This document shows positions 31,960 to 44,389 of a stretch of 64,000 bases of DNA, piece after piece. The DNA is taken from contig JADDOH010023700.1 of the NCBI GenBank assembly GCA_016648135.1, positions 1 to 64,000 of the forward strand, read 5' to 3'. The notes under the pieces are model-generated. The model had not been told where the DNA came from. It made no database searches and saw only the letters and a program-made list of their open reading frames with translations. The first letter of the stretch is position 1, and the number at the start of each line of letters is the position of its first letter. The stretch is from Agrypnia vestita. Its lineage: Eukaryota > Arthropoda > Insecta > Trichoptera > Phryganeidae. The translations under genes and the position numbers were made by a program.

Positions 31960-32085
31960 TACAAGCTTTGAGCCTGAAAGAGTATTTTCTGTGGAGTCTT
32001 ATATTGGTCGTAAACTGAGAAGCTGTCTCAGTAATTCGAGCATCGATAATCTTCTTAGGCGGAGAATATATTTCCATAATTTATA
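31960..32085 (+). pseudogene. hAT transposase C-terminal (dimerisation) fragment
   Basis: The plus strand reads FEPERVFSVESYIGRKLRSC, LSNSSIDNLLRRRIYFHN. The ERVFS...I-x-RK-LR-x-x-LS...-x-x-LL pattern is the conserved end of the hAT C-terminal dimerisation domain. Upstream catalytic parts are not readable. Nearby CCCGGGATT motifs at 32440-32530 may be its terminal region. Confidence 0.6.
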
Positions 32086-32439
32086 AAAAATAAGACACTG
32101 AAATCTTATTAATTTCCTGTTGGTTATTTTTAATACCAAATGTCTCATATCGCCGGTCCCTACGTAAACTGTCGAATCTACAAAAAATCAATTTTCGTTT
32201 TATATCCAATGTTAAAATAGTTCAATTTTAATTTATTTTTGCTTTTTTGAAATAAAAATATAAAAAAAAAATATAATTTGCACCACAAGGTGCCTAATTA
32301 TAATATAATAATATATAATTCAGACTGATAAAAAAGTACCTACTGCAAAAATAATAATATGTAGTGTACTACAACAATTTATCCATTTTAATAATTGCAT
32401 ATTTTAATTTATATTCTTATTTCTTAGTCACTTATAGCT

Positions 32440-32640
32440 ATCTTGGCCAATCCCGGGACTGGTTCCAGGAACCCGGGATTGGGCTTCCTAAATCTCGCAA
32501 TTCCGGGATTGGAAAAATGCTCCGGGATTATAATTCCTATGCATGGTAAAGGTTAAATAATTTTTTTATAACATATTGAAATATTTGAATTAAAACTTTC
32601 CGCCCCGCTTAATATGATCCCGGAAAATCGAGAACATAGT
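32440..32640. repeat. CCCGGGATT-rich segment
   Basis: CCAATCCCGGGACTGG, AACCCGGGATTGGG, AATTCCGGGATTGG, CTCCGGGATTATAA and, reversed, ATGATCCCGGAAAAT. Short direct and inverted copies of a GGGATT motif are common at termini of hAT elements in animals; it lies 0.4 kb from the hAT fragment. Confidence 0.5.
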
Positions 32641-35600
32641 GTATTATAATATATGGACTGTATAATTAATATATTATAATAAAAAAACTTTTTTGAATGG
32701 AAATTGGATCGGATGACTACGGACAACATTTCATAATGTTTTGCATTTCTCATTTTTGCTCCTGTAAATCATAACAATAGTGTACCTGAAATAATGTAGT
32801 AGCGAGTTTTAAAACGGAATTATTAATTTTGTTTGTCCACAGAGCGCTTCAAATTTGCATAGAAGTTCACAAAGTGCACATTTTGAATAAACACGGCATT
32901 ATTAAAACAAACAAAATTTGAATATTTCCTGAGGTTGAATAAATTAAAAGTTCTGCACCCGACGTGTCACATTTCAAACTCATTTCGGAATTGTATTAAA
33001 ATTTTTATAACTCGCTCGCAATATTAATGAATCGATTTTGAATTTGTAATAAAGCAGCATTGAAATGAAATATTGAATATTGAAATGTTGACCCGTGTTT
33101 AATGCACTTGCTCAATTAATTTCAGGTAATCGTACGGCGCATAGTAAAACGCAAATTATAATGCGGGACCTTAAAATGTGTGTGACCTCATTGTGGTACG
33201 TTTTTTTAATACAATTATAATTGCCAGTGTTGACGATAAAACAGTAGTTCATTTACATTCACCGCGGACAGAGCAAACAAAACTGTTCTTAAGAGCATAT
33301 AAAAAAGATTTGTCAATGAATTTGGAATAGCAATTTTATCATAAATTAAAAGACTTACTTGGTGGTCTCATTCAAGGAGACCATCAAGTTAGTCATATTC
33401 AGCTGGGCCTTCGCGTTCCACATAATGTCTTCTCTTGATTGAAATCAGGTCCCTTTCAGTGGAATTTTTGACTCGGGGAATGGTCCGAATTCACACGGAA
33501 CTATATCAGAAGAATAAGGAGTCTAACCAGGGAAGTGCTGTATTTGGCCATGAAAGCCTGAATCGGATCTGACAACTTGTCGCTGCTCACATGTCCGGTC
33601 ATTAAACACTCTTTTCAAGCCTAAATTTTCGTTTAAAATTAAATGTAGCTATCTATTGCTTACTCTCACCTCAATCCCAAGTTCTCAGATACGATGATCC
33701 TATACGACCAAAGTTCACAATTAATCAATTACATTGTTGTTTCGGCTTGCTGCGGGCTTATCCAGATACGCTTGGCTGTTCACTGATATGCGGCACTTTT
33801 CGTTCATAGCATAGTTCACGAAACCCTGTTGAATCTTACGAATGGTTTATATTTGTTGTTCCACATTCCACAACAACTATTAATACAACAGCTGACTGCC
33901 AGCGTCTTTCGCTTGTTGCGGGTAGGAAAAAATTCACATATGTGCACGTATGTCCCCTTTACATTTCCATCAAAGGACATCTCCCGTGCTTTATTTTGTT
34001 TGAGAAGAAAAAATAAAGGTTCACAGTGGTATATCTTCAAAATGAACAAATAAAAATAATTGCACAAATTCAGAAGTATCGTCACCGGCTATTTCAAACC
34101 AGCTCGGCCCCCCGTGTCTACTTTTAATAAATTTGTCAGATTTAATACGGTGTCACCTTGTGTGTGTTTACTTCAATTAATAACTGACATATATCAGAGA
34201 GGGTGCATGGATGCGTAATAAGTTATGATTGCACGTCCGTTGATTAAGCCTTTGCGATGCAATTTGTTTAGTCTCAACATTGCTCCACGTACACGCTGCC
34301 TTTGTCATCATAATTTATCAGGCACACCAGAAATGAATGTCATTTTGAAATGAAACATCTAAATGTCAAAATTTTTATTTATTCATTAATTCATCATCAT
34401 CTTTATCCTGTGCTCAGTCTCGTCAAGGAGCTTCCTTCTTCCCTGATTTGTACGGTTTCAGTATTTGTTGACCAATTAAGACCCAACTCGCCTTTGCTTC
34501 TGTCTATTATCAAATTAGTCTCGAGTGATCCACCATCTGCCTTCCTACTGAAGTTGCTAAGAAGATGCGACTTGATAATCATTCCTCTGGCTTTCGCAAG
34601 ACTAGTTTAACCACTTTTATGTAGAAGTAGGAGCTCCAAGGGTATCTTTGATTACGATGCTTTTCTCTTGGTCCATTAATTTTACTCTTCTGCTACCCCA
34701 AGATTTTCATTAATTTTGAATCTTAAATGTAATTTCAATTTTAAATCTAAGAAATGTTTGCTTGCATTTATCTGATAGCTCGTATTGTTTTCACTCAGAC
34801 GATATGGTATCTATTTTCACTCTCTGCACATCTTTGAGCAATTTTTTTCAGTTTATTCTCGATGATGATGATGATGATATTTTTGAGAATAAATAACAAA
34901 TACTCCTGAATCAATGATCAGTGGATTGATATCGCGGAATATGTTTTATAATCATTTAAAGATGAATTTTTCAGTTGAAAATGGTTATTTTAAAAACGAC
35001 ATTCATTTCCGGTATACCTAACAAATATTAGTTACAACATGGCATGCAGTTTACAACATACATTACCATTACAAAATGCATTTTAGAAAAATTGGAATGT
35101 CTTTTTCAGCTACGGGCCGTTGCATGTTTGGCAAGCCATTAAAATATTTTATTTAAATTTTGCGCCATTGCGTGAAACTTGTACATTTAAATTAACTCTG
35201 TATACTCGTTATACTATTGATTATTTGATGAATTTATTTACGAGTGAGGTAGTTATTACAAATTTGAACCTTAAATTAATTAAACTTGATTTTTTCTTAT
35301 TATTAAGACTTCAACAATTGAAAAGGAAATTTGCAGTTCTACAAATTAAGATTTAATTCTGAACAAATTCTAAGTTCTGGCTGATTCAATGCAGAAATGC
35401 GGTAGAACTATGTGAAATGTTTGGTGCCTGAATGCGCTATTAATACTGTATCAAGTTCCATTTCATTACATGCATACACAATCATAACAAACAAATAACA
35501 ATGCATAGCGCATAAGACTTATTTTAAAACAGAATTGAAAACTTTTCAAAGTAATGTTAAAGGTTGCATGAATATTCAATTTTTTTGCATTAAAAAAATG

Positions 35601-35819
35601 TTTCATGTTGTGGCAAGGAACTTTGCATATGCCACTTAATGTAATTATGACTTTTATGTTACAATTGATTAACTGACAATTATTTTACCTGGGACAATGT
35701 TAATCTCACCATAGACCCAAGCATGTCATCATCCAAAAAGTAAAGCAAAAACATTTCAAAAGGGTTATATTTGAATATTTCAACATCTGTTATGAACGTT
35801 TATTTAATTACTCCTTCAG
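32641..35819. other. Intron, mostly unassigned
   Basis: No exon of the ORP gene was found. 34385-34440 (CATCATCTTTATCCTGTGCT...AAGGAGCTTCCTTCTTCCCT) is related to 44225-44290 (AAGGAGCTTCCATCTTCCGC), a dispersed repeat. A GATGATGATGATGATGAT microsatellite is at about 34860-34878. No other structure recognised. Confidence 0.35.
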
Positions 35820-35918
35820 GATTAACTAATCAGGAGAGGGAAGGTTCCTCAGCTCCCAGACCGAGGGGGTCCCTCGGGGCCGGGACTCCTGGCAGCAGAT
35901 TGGCAGCATGGATTATAG
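35820..35918 (+). CDS. ORP3/6/7-type protein, exon 5 (linker)
   Basis: Acceptor TTACTCCTTCAG before 35820, donor ATTATAG/GTTTGT after 35918. Only the frame that uses the first two bases to finish a codon is open: LTNQEREGSSAPRPRGSLGA, GTPGSRLAAWIIG-split. The serine/proline-rich part followed by R-L-A-A-W-I-I corresponds to the K-V-A-A-W-L block after the PH domain in ORP6. The last base starts a glutamate codon finished at 39170. Local GC content is well above the intron. Confidence 0.85.
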
Positions 35919-36089
35919 GTTTGTAAAATATTTTTATAACCTAGCATTTTTTGAGGTTATGTAGTAGTGAAACATTATTCACTGCATTTCAAAGCTATTT
36001 CATTTTTAAAACTAAAGTCGTTTTTACAGTCGTGGTAGTGGTGGGAAGACGCCAGCCATATGGCAGGAGTAATTTAACTCTTCTTATGA

Positions 36090-36310
36090 ATTAAGATAAA
36101 TTATATTAATTAATTAATTAAAGTCTGTGTAAGAAACGTGTATAGAAGTATTTTTATACAATGGCCCAGGGCTTTCACCAATTCCATCGAAAGAACATCC
36201 ACACATTATCAAATTTTTTAAATTTCTTTATACCTTTGTTCCAAATCTGAGAATCTTTCATTTATTTGACTGGACTATGCTAGAGACAAATGTAGTATTT
36301 TTTCATGAAC
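36090..36310. repeat. Partial copy of the 19465/25550 repeat family
   Basis: AATTAAGATAAATTATA, GTATAGAAGTATTTTTATAC, AATGGCCCAGGGCTTTCACC, GAAAGAACATCCACACATTA match 25550-25760 with internal loss. Confidence 0.55.
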
Positions 36311-36616
36311 CGGTAGTATACATAGATTTTCATAATTGGTAATGATAATTCTATATTTTTTTAAAGTGGAGTATTAAGCAAAATTCTTTTTAATCTATAT
36401 AAATATGACATTCTTCAGAATAGGCATGATGACAGATTTTGAAATAACCTTCTATAATGTAAATAACATTATTTCAGCAATAAACTAAGTTTTTACGCAA
36501 ATAATTGCATTTTCATTTATATATTTTTAATTTCGCGCAAAAATGCCCGCAGGTGTTATGGCGTTTACGTGACGTCAAGCCCAAGTAAACATTGCATTGT
36601 GTCAATAGCAACAGTT

Positions 36617-37114
36617 CTAAAATACGGGCGTGACGTCATTCGCTCTGACCGGTGTTTCAGTTAAAATGGTGGATTGCACAATGTGTGGAGCAGTGCTAGT
36701 GTTTTCTGGCTTTTGCAGACTGAGGTTGGCGTTTCGTTCCCTATATTTGCGCATCCATTCTAATCCAACCATTTGATTTTTGTCCCATTTCACTGGATAT
36801 TTTAAATTCAACGCTTTCGCGTATTCGTAAGCAACTTTCCGAATTTGTACTATCGTTAGCCCACAATGCATTTTGTAGCAATTAGTAATATAGTCATTTA
36901 AGCGTGCTTCTTCTTCCAAGGAGAAGACTTGTAGACTCGTGAATTTAGAATGAAAAGTTCGTGAGAGTCCATCGGCGTTAAAGCCATCTTTAAATTTCTT
37001 GACTCTGCTTTCCAACATTGATGTTTTGATGCTGTATTTTAACGCGGCTTTCCTATACGACAACCTTCCTTGTATTACATCATTAATTGCTGAATTCATG
37101 GACTCTTTATCCAC
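36617..37114 (-). pseudogene. Pogo/Tigger-like transposase N-terminal fragment
   Basis: A 165-codon frame on the minus strand. It starts MDKESMNSAINDVIQGRLSY, RKAALKYSIKTSMLESRVKK: a Psq-type helix-turn-helix (RKAALKYSIKTSML) used by pogo-class transposases. It is followed by a CENPB-like second DNA-binding region (FSLEEEARLNDYITNCYK, LTIVQIRKVAYEYAKALNLK, NQMVGLEWMRKYRERNANLS, LQKPENTS). The DDE catalytic domain (about 200 more residues) is absent: the frame ends soon after LSLQKPENTS. Present as an antisense insertion in an ORP intron. It is either a truncated transposon or the first exon of one; a domesticated protein is less likely. Confidence 0.75.
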
Positions 37115-37342
37115 TTCTTGAGTACGCGTACCCTTTTTTTTTATATTTTCGCACCGTGATTCTGCAATAAAATATTAATTATAAGGTTGAATTAATAAAA
37201 ATATTTCATTTTGTTAGAAGTAGAATACGTCATAAAAGGAAAAATATGTTATTCTGCTGTCTGCACGATAATTTTAAAAGGCAATACTATATTTTATTAC
37301 ATAAAAATTGAATTTTGATATACTAGTGGTTAATAAAATCTA

Positions 37343-37528
37343 AAGGGGAGCATTCGTATTACGTCTTGTCAGCTGATACACCGTAGTGCGACTGGCACGA
37401 CACTCCGCTAGCAATATGGCAGCCAGTATGTCTATGCACACAAGCAAAGGCGTGTTTGTGTGCCATTTACTTTTTCTGTTATACTAACTGTACAAATGTG
37501 CCCCGCATACGAATGGTGACTTTCCCCT
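37343..37528. mobile_element. Possible short MITE, GGGGAAAGTCACCATTCGTA end
   Basis: AAAGGGGAGCATTCGTATTA at the left and CATACGAATGGTGACTTTCC, CCT at the right are imperfect inverted ends. Boundaries tentative. Confidence 0.4.
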
Positions 37529-37764
37529 ATTCTTTAATTCTGTCATCATGCTTATTACATATTTAATATATATGTTACAGTGAATCTGTTTTTCTAGTGA
37601 GTCCATCATTCACTGGCATTTTAGAGAAATTATATTCAAGGTCATTCTTATCATATTCAAAGAGTTTTTTACCAATAGAAATGTATACAATATTTTAACT
37701 TCTACTTACTAGTGAATTTATTGGTTTCCGAACTGTCAAAAATTAAATTTGACAAGTCTGAAAT

Positions 37765-37836
37765 CCGTTTCCGTAAAAATCTATGCTTTTAAACGAACTT
37801 TTATTTATCCAAATTGAAACAACCGGGCCTTGAATA
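37765..37836. repeat. Half copy of the GGCCCGGTTGTTTC MITE
   Basis: CGTAAAAATCTATGCTTTTA, AACGAACTTTTATTTATCC, AAATTGAAACAACCGGGCCT equals the right half of 10458-10602. Confidence 0.6.
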
Positions 37837-39169
37837 ACAATTTAATAAATTATTGCGTGAACAAGGTTCTTACTGCATTATTAATTTCTTCTGTGCATAT
37901 CAACATTATGTAGGTAACGGATATTATTAAAATAGTCATTTTGAAGTGTTGAAAGTTGAAAGTTTCGGCTGCACTAATTCTTCATTATATGATTTTATAA
38001 CAAGATTCTAATGGCACATGGACCTTGTTTTTCAAATTTTATTTTGCGTTTTGTGTCTCATTCTACACTAGTCTAGTCCAAAGTCACCACAAAGCGACAG
38101 TATTTCTAATTTTTATCCTTTGAGCGATAGCATATTCTCTATTCTCTGGCGATAGTTCTGTTTCTCGAACTGTCACACTTCTGGACTGGATTAGTTTAGG
38201 TAGGTAACTAAAACGTAATATATTTTTAAAATTTTAATCGCGTACATTTACGAAATTCTGATCATCTTATAATTCAAAAGACAGTCGATTAAACTCATAA
38301 AAATGATACGGTATGAGCAAGCTTCACGTCTGTCACCGACGTCGAGCCGAGTAAGTTTGCGAACTTAAAAACCGCGCACTTTATGTTGTACGTCTACCAC
38401 CCACTTTACACGTGCTTTACACAGCGCAAACAAGAAACGCAAATGACATTAGACACATTTTTGATAAAAAGATAGAAAATTGGAAATGCGGAAGAATCTG
38501 AATGAATTCAAACGTAAATGATGACTTAGAATCTCTTAGATTTTTTTGTATTTTTCGCATCGAGTGTTTGTTACTTGACGCACTTTTAAAGGTTCGTTTA
38601 AAATTAATAATACCAGGTGTATGTTTATTTATGTTTCTATATTTGTAAGAAATAAACTTTTGTTGTATTGTTATAAAAAAAACATATTTAATAAACTTAA
38701 TTGACAAAATACATATTCATTAATAAAAAATTTCCCTTAACCCTCCAATATTTACATGGTGACATAACCTCGTTTGTTAAAAATGAATAAAAATCGCCTA
38801 GTGAAGTGCCGCCTTTATACTTTCTACGCTTTAAGAATTACGTGTACAAATTGATAGTTTCACCGATATATTGTCTATGCTTTGAGTAATGCGCGCATTC
38901 GTGAACAAAATATATTTTCATGGATAATGTGTAGTGAATCTGAGAATTCGTTGATTTAGATGTTTTCACTGCCCAGACTCTGCCCGACCGGGAAAAGTAC
39001 ATTTCTACTAGAGAAAGTATAGTCTCACTAAAAATGCATATTTGCTGTAACATATATACTATATATAATATGCCTGAAAAACAGTATTTCCAATTTTTTA
39101 ACTCTTATGAAGTTCACCAATGACCACCGTATGTAGATTTGTACTTATATATATATATTTTTTTTACAG
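37837..39169. other. Intron, unassigned
   Basis: No exon or element ends recognised. Open frames on the minus strand at 38417-38707 and 38838-39053 carry no motif. Confidence 0.3.
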
Positions 39170-39288
39170 AGTCAGGGACATCTCTGGAAGGCGCAGCTAA
39201 AGAGATCGGCCAGGCGCAGATAACTTTGCAGCAGCTGGCCCAGTTGCTGACGGTCCTGGAGGCCGCCGGCGGGTCACAAGATGGGGAT
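39170..39288 (+). CDS. ORP3/6/7-type protein, exon 6 (helical linker)
   Basis: Acceptor TTTTTTTTTACAG before 39170, donor GAT/GTAAGT after 39288. The first two bases finish glutamate, then SGTSLEGAAKEIGQAQITLQ, QLAQLLTVLEAAGGSQDGD, leaving in phase 0. The leucine/glutamine-rich helix corresponds to the C-A-E-D-L...L-x-x-L-L-Q-x-L helix that follows the WL/WI block in ORP3/6/7. Likely an alpha-helical or short coiled-coil spacer; function not established. Confidence 0.87.
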
Positions 39289-39989
39289 GTAAGTAATATT
39301 TCACCTTCACGCAGAACGAAGAGAAGCCACAAAAGGGTTTGTTTCTTACAATAATTCATAGTAGTTTAATATTGTGACCCGTTAAGCCTGACTGCTTATA
39401 CGCTTCAACACACAAGTAAACCCAGCGCTATCAATCTGTTCAAATTTACTTGGTAGTAAATTTTTATTTGGTAGATGACGCGCACGTTACCTGTCCAAGT
39501 TACATTAGTTTTCTTAGTTAAAAAGCAAGTTGCACCGTTAGGCATTATTTAGTTTTTTCATTTATTAAAATAATATTCCCGTAAAATTTGTTTTGTAAAG
39601 AAAACATCATTCTTGCACCTCCAAAATCAGCTGTGTGATTTAATGCAAATTTTATAGAACAAAAAATATTGCAAGGCTTAAATTGTAAATAATACAAAAT
39701 CAATTTTTTATATTAAATTTATTTTGATGTTTCATCTAAAATTGTACATATTTATAGAAAGACTTATTATAAACTTCAAAGTAAAGGTTTTTTATTACCT
39801 GAATTTGATTTTTCAATTTTCTGGGCTATTCTGCCATGTCTCTTACCTCTCTGACCGACATTGATGCGACTTGTATTAAGTATTCTTTTTCAATACCATG
39901 TTGAAAATAGGGTTGATGTAATTGAAAAAAAATTATTTGTATTAATCGGTGTTTACGGGTATAAACACCAACACAACCAAACAATGTAC

Positions 39990-40315
39990 CTCATATGCAC
40001 GGCTTACATATACTAATTCGATTGTCTTTCTCAAATAGAAAGAGGTCTACCCGATATTGACATATTTGTTGAGTTCTCACTTGCGAAAAAATTCAAATAT
40101 TTTTTAATTTTTTAAAATATTTTTTTTGTATTATGTGAACTAAAATGTATTGATTTATGGCGCAAGGGGCTAAAAATTAAATTACTGAGGTTTGCGAATT
40201 ATCGTGGTTCATCTACTATGAAATTAACATTTTAAAGTTGTGAGTTTTAAAAATTATGAATTATTGCTAATTTCGATTTTTCCGGGTTCGAACTAATGGG
40301 GTTTTACTGTATTTG
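39990..40315. mobile_element. Pogo/Tigger-like MITE, right part
   Basis: CTACCCGATATTGACATATT...ATGTATTGATTTATGG...GGTTCGAACTAATGGGGTTT, TACTGTA matches 56757-57028, which keeps both ends (CAGTAGAATCTCGTTAATT and GAATTAACGGGGTTTTACTG). The left end here is decayed. Confidence 0.6.
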
Positions 40316-40730
40316 GTAGCAATGCAGTGGCCGGTATTTTATTTGTTCATCTGTTAAGCAATTTTTTTTATTTTATGTAAAAAAACAAATGTATGAAATC
40401 ACATAGCATTTTGTCAGGACTGGAAAATTTTTTCATTTTTAATTTTGTCCAATGTAAATTATTTAGAATAGGTACATTTAGGGAGATATTGTAAATGTGC
40501 CTTCTTAAAATACACCGGATTTCTGTAGACACGTGATTATTTGTATTATTTTACAATTGAAAATATATTACTTTTTAATATTTTGTTAATATTCATTTTA
40601 CCACTTCAAATAACTTGCGAAAAATACCTGATACAGTAATTTGAGGAGAGATTGACCAACGGGAGAGACTGACTGAGGCTATAATTTCATAACTAAACCC
40701 AAAAGTGCGAAATATGTACTATTCCGGCAG

Positions 40731-40919
40731 AGTAGCTTGTTGGTCTTGTGGTTAGGACACTCGCCTCGTGATCCAAAGGTCACATGTTCGAATCTCAGCC
40801 CAGACTAGCAAGTTAGTCCTATTTTCATAGCACAAGCGTTTAGCTTAGTTTGAAAATAGTAAGAATATTGATGTGACACGTATTCCGTGTTCGCATCTCT
40901 ATTTAAAAAAAAAAAAAAA
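40731..40919 (+). mobile_element. tRNA-derived SINE, full copy with poly-A tail
   Basis: Head AGTAGCTTGTTGGTCTTGTG, GTTAGGACACTCGCCTCGTG (A-box region), B-box GGTCACATGTTCGAATCTC, then the body AGTCCTATTTTCATAGCACA, AGTTTGAAAATAGTAAGAAT, TGATGTGACACGTATTCCGT, GTTCGCATCTCTATTT and a run of about 14 A. The pol III A and B boxes are about 35 bp apart as in tRNA. The tRNA-like part does not close into a full acceptor stem, so this is a retroposon. It is the reference copy for 7402, 26600 and 59101. Confidence 0.8.
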
Positions 40920-41726
40920 CTGCTGTCATCGTGTATGTCTCTCGAGTGTATGCTAACCACAGAAAAACAACAAAATTTGTTAATAATTTGGTGAAATAGT
41001 TTTTAAATATATCGTAAAAATTTTATTCATCGCAATCAAGACGTTTCCCTTTGATCACAATGATCTTCGATCTGAAAAGAAGTGTTCTTCTTATGTTTCA
41101 CTTCTTTTCACACAAAATCATTAATTGTTTGATCCTTCAAAGGATCTGAATTCGTCGTAGATATCACAAAATCTTGATTATTAAGTTAGGAAAAACATTT
41201 ACCTTGTAATTTACCTTATATTTATCACTTCTTAAGTTTCGAGAGAAACAGATTCTCTCATCGACAGGAGAAGTATCAAACATCATGTGTCGTATGCCGC
41301 TTCCTCAGATTAAACGAAACAATGCTTTTTTTATAATATTTTATATTTTAACTTCTCTTTGCAATTTTGTTTTATTTTTACAGTTTTAATATAAAAATAC
41401 TATCGCTTTATTTATTATAAAAGTTAAGTTAAGTATGCTCTTTTGAGGAAAGTGGTCCATCTCTCCTCGAATTACTGTATACAAAATAATGCTCGACTCA
41501 ATAGAAAATATGTTGATTTGTGTCATCGTTTTGCTAAACATTTGTTTATCTTTAGTTTGATACTACCCAGATGCACATTTTCACACTGTATTAATATTTA
41601 GACTTTTACTTTGTTAATTAATTTAATATTAAATTTGGCAGGTTTTTAAGTAGCTCATTTGGCATTTTAAAAATAATTTCGTTTGAAATATTATATTAAA
41701 AATTAAAAAGACTTGATGATTTTTAG
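40920..41726. other. Intron, unassigned
   Basis: AT-rich, with no exon, TIR or RNA signal that I recognise. Confidence 0.3.
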
Positions 41727-41882
41727 ATTAACTTGGATGGATCTTCGCCCAATGTGAAAAAGGACCGCAAGAAGTTTGGTCTACGTAAAAAGAAGTCGGG
41801 GTCTTCAAAGGGAGGATCCGTCGACCTGAGCGGAACAGCTCTCCGAGTTGACACCGAGCCGCATGGAGCCCTGAGCCTCACG
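41727..41882 (+). CDS. ORP3/6/7-type protein, exon 7 (basic linker)
   Basis: Acceptor GATTTTTAG before 41727, donor ACG/GTGAGT after 41882; both phase 0, 52 codons. INLDGSSPNVKKDRKKFGLR, KKKSGSSKGGSVDLSGTALR, VDTEPHGALSLT. The lysine/arginine cluster KKDRKKFGLRKKK resembles the basic S-x-K-K-E-K-R-S-H-R-R-W region in ORP6 and could act in membrane or nuclear targeting (inference). Confidence 0.9.
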
Positions 41883-42102
41883 GTGAGTAAACATACTATC
41901 TTAGTACGAATCGCGCTAGGATATTCTCGTTTTTCAGACTTCTTGTTTTTTTTACAATCTAAACCTTTTGAATATCAACCATCCTTTCCTCCTAAGCAAT
42001 TTTATTCTCACTTTCTTCCATCCTTATTCTATTCTATTCCTTGGTACAGACTGCATCATTACCCTCATTATTTACTATTGTTTTATTTAATTTTTCTTCC
42101 AG

Positions 42103-42193
42103 TCGCTGTCACTAGGTGCTCCGCCATCTCCCCAGGCAACCCTCTCCGCATCTGCACACTCGTTGGCAGCACCAACTTCCTCTCTACCACTCA
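42103..42193 (+). CDS. ORP3/6/7-type protein, exon 8 (Ser/Pro-rich)
   Basis: Acceptor TTTTTCTTCCAG before 42103 and donor CTCA/GTAAGT after 42193. Reads SLSLGAPPSPQATLSASAHS, LAAPTSSLPL and leaves one base for the next exon. It is separated from exon 7 by only 220 bp. Low complexity, probably disordered and phosphorylatable (inference). Its frame joins both neighbours. Confidence 0.82.
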
Positions 42194-43723
42194 GTAAGTC
42201 CCCTCTATTTTAATATGTCTATCTATATAATGTGCTGTATATTTTGTCCGTTGTAATGACACCAATCAAATAAGCTAGAAGTTGTATAATAAAACACTGG
42301 AAAGGTTGACTCCCATTCATTCAATCGTTTGACCAGCACCATTAATATAAAATGTAGTGTATATAATTTATATTACAAATGTATTTACTAGTACAATTTA
42401 CTAGCATAATTTACTAGTATAATAAATGAATATTCCCGAAAAAGTGTGCAAATTATAGACGTACCAGTATAAATTGGCGTGCGAGGGAGGGCGTCCCTGT
42501 CGCGTAACAGAAGTTGCCAGGGTGTAAATTTATTACACAATACATAATGTACAGAATGTCCGGTGACCGATGTCGGAGCCTTTAATAGAAATTTGGTCGG
42601 CCAACACTAAAGAAACAAATCAGTAATGGCGGCCGCTTTATCTGTCAACCTGTCAAACGGTAATATTGGTCCATTATTTGCTTTTTCAGCTTCGCAAAAC
42701 TTTATTACTTCATTGGCAATTGTTCTTTGTTCATCTCGGACTGTTTTGGATGTTTTGGACATAATAATTCAGTGTATATTGAAAATCAAGATGTCACATC
42801 TCACGCTCAAATACGAGAATGAACTGAATGACAGGGCGAGGGGTTACCGCCGAGTGCGGGCTGGGCGAGTTTTAGTTCCAAAGTCGCCGCACACCAATTT
42901 ACGTTGGGCAAGCAATATCAGTCTTTTTTGGATGTTCTTTAAAAGTCCTTTCTAGTATTATTATTTGCTTCTAATTTCTTTGGAAGTGTGATATTCATAT
43001 AATTTAAATATTGTATGGTTATTTGTTGTCATTGTATCAAATTCTAAAATCATATTGAACTTTTATAATATTAAGAATATGTGCTAATGTAAGTTGTAAG
43101 TAATGCGTTTGAAATTGGACTGCAATAGAAATGTTACATTTTGTGTAAAATTTGTGTAAGCTGTTAGCACGCTAATTTGTGTATTATTTATTGACATTTT
43201 CTATACACTAATTGAGCGTACAAAAAGCTGTAATTTGTTGTCCGTTCTATTTTACATGCAGAGCACAACTGATGTGTAATGACTTTCAGTGTCAAATCAT
43301 GAACCATAAAAAAGGAAATCTGGTAGAGTTCTTTATGAAAATTCAAAACAATTGTAACACAATATTTTACATAAAAATTGGCAGCAGCGAGCTATTTAAT
43401 ATTTTATAATAATAATAATAAGAATAAACCAAACACTACTATACATACATCCGAGTATTATTTTTATCACAACTATAGTTTTGAAAAGTGCAAAGGTTGA
43501 GAAGGTCTCCACCTCCCGAAACTATACTTGTGATTAAAATAATACATAATTGTGTGAATAGTACGTACAAAGTTTGGTTTATAATTTTTTAATTAAATTA
43601 AATGATCACATGAAATCGCTCGATTAGATTTTGTGTTTCTGTTACACTTTTCATATTCCTATTGAGTCCACTTGTTGTGAATTTTATATGTAAAACTATT
43701 TTTGTAATTGCTTATTTAGTGGT
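42194..43723. other. Intron, unassigned
   Basis: No exon found. A 109-codon frame at 42626-42955 shows no recognisable motif. GC-richer text near 42470-42540 and 42830-42870 may be a retroelement scrap. Confidence 0.3.
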
Positions 43724-43872
43724 TTAACTCTTGGGTGCGATAACACTGTTTTAAAGAAAATTTTAATGCGTAAAGAAAATATTTTTGACTTGATTAATAA
43801 ATGGCTAAAATCAGAGAATATTTCAAGTTAATCTCGATAATAACCAAACTATTTTAATACCCAAGAGTTTAA
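43724..43872. mobile_element. 149-bp MITE, TTAACTCTTGGGT ends
   Basis: TTAACTCTTGGGTGCGATAA at the left and TAATACCCAAGAGTTTAA at the right are inverted. TTAA lies at or next to each end, which would fit a piggyBac-type target. Interior AT-rich. Confidence 0.55.
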
Positions 43873-44389
43873 TCAACATTATGAAAATATAGTGGGAGCC
43901 TTTTACTCATGTTTTTCAGTGGACCAGTAAGAACTTCTCAAAAAGTCTTTTTTAGGACTCGTACAAAGTGATTCTTATATTTTCTCTGCTCACATGTTAA
44001 ATATCAAACATTAACATATTGTAACAAAATTAAAATGTAGGCCATCATTGTTGGGGGTTCTTTTTTACATATATGTAGCAATAAACTTTGACTAGAGAGA
44101 TTATAAGTTGACATTAATCTGCAGAAAATTCCGAAACAATACAATTTTGTTTTCCGATACAATGACAGTTGCTTTGGCAGTAACAATACAATATTCAATA
44201 ATTACACCAAAATGTTTGTTTCCTCATCTTAGCCAAAATCTTCATCAAGGAGCTTCCATCTTCCGCTTCTTGTGCTATTTCAGTACTTGATAACCATTCA
44301 AAACTTCTGTCTTCACAAAGTTTTTATTGTTATTCTTCCAACATGGTCTGCTGCTAAGAAAATATGGGCAAGTATTTTTGGTAAACATA

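Noticed and set aside
40731..40815. Possible functional tRNA gene
   Set aside because: A and B boxes are present, but the acceptor stem does not pair and the sequence continues into a SINE body with poly-A.
41727..42197. Reading 41733-42197 as one continuous exon
   Set aside because: The middle (41883-42102) is AT-rich, non-conserved and bounded by a strong donor GTGAGT and acceptor TTTTTCTTCCAG; the two ends join in phase as separate exons.
42626..42955. 109-codon open frame in ORP intron 8
   Set aside because: No recognisable domain and no splice signals in phase with the gene; likely chance or repeat-derived.
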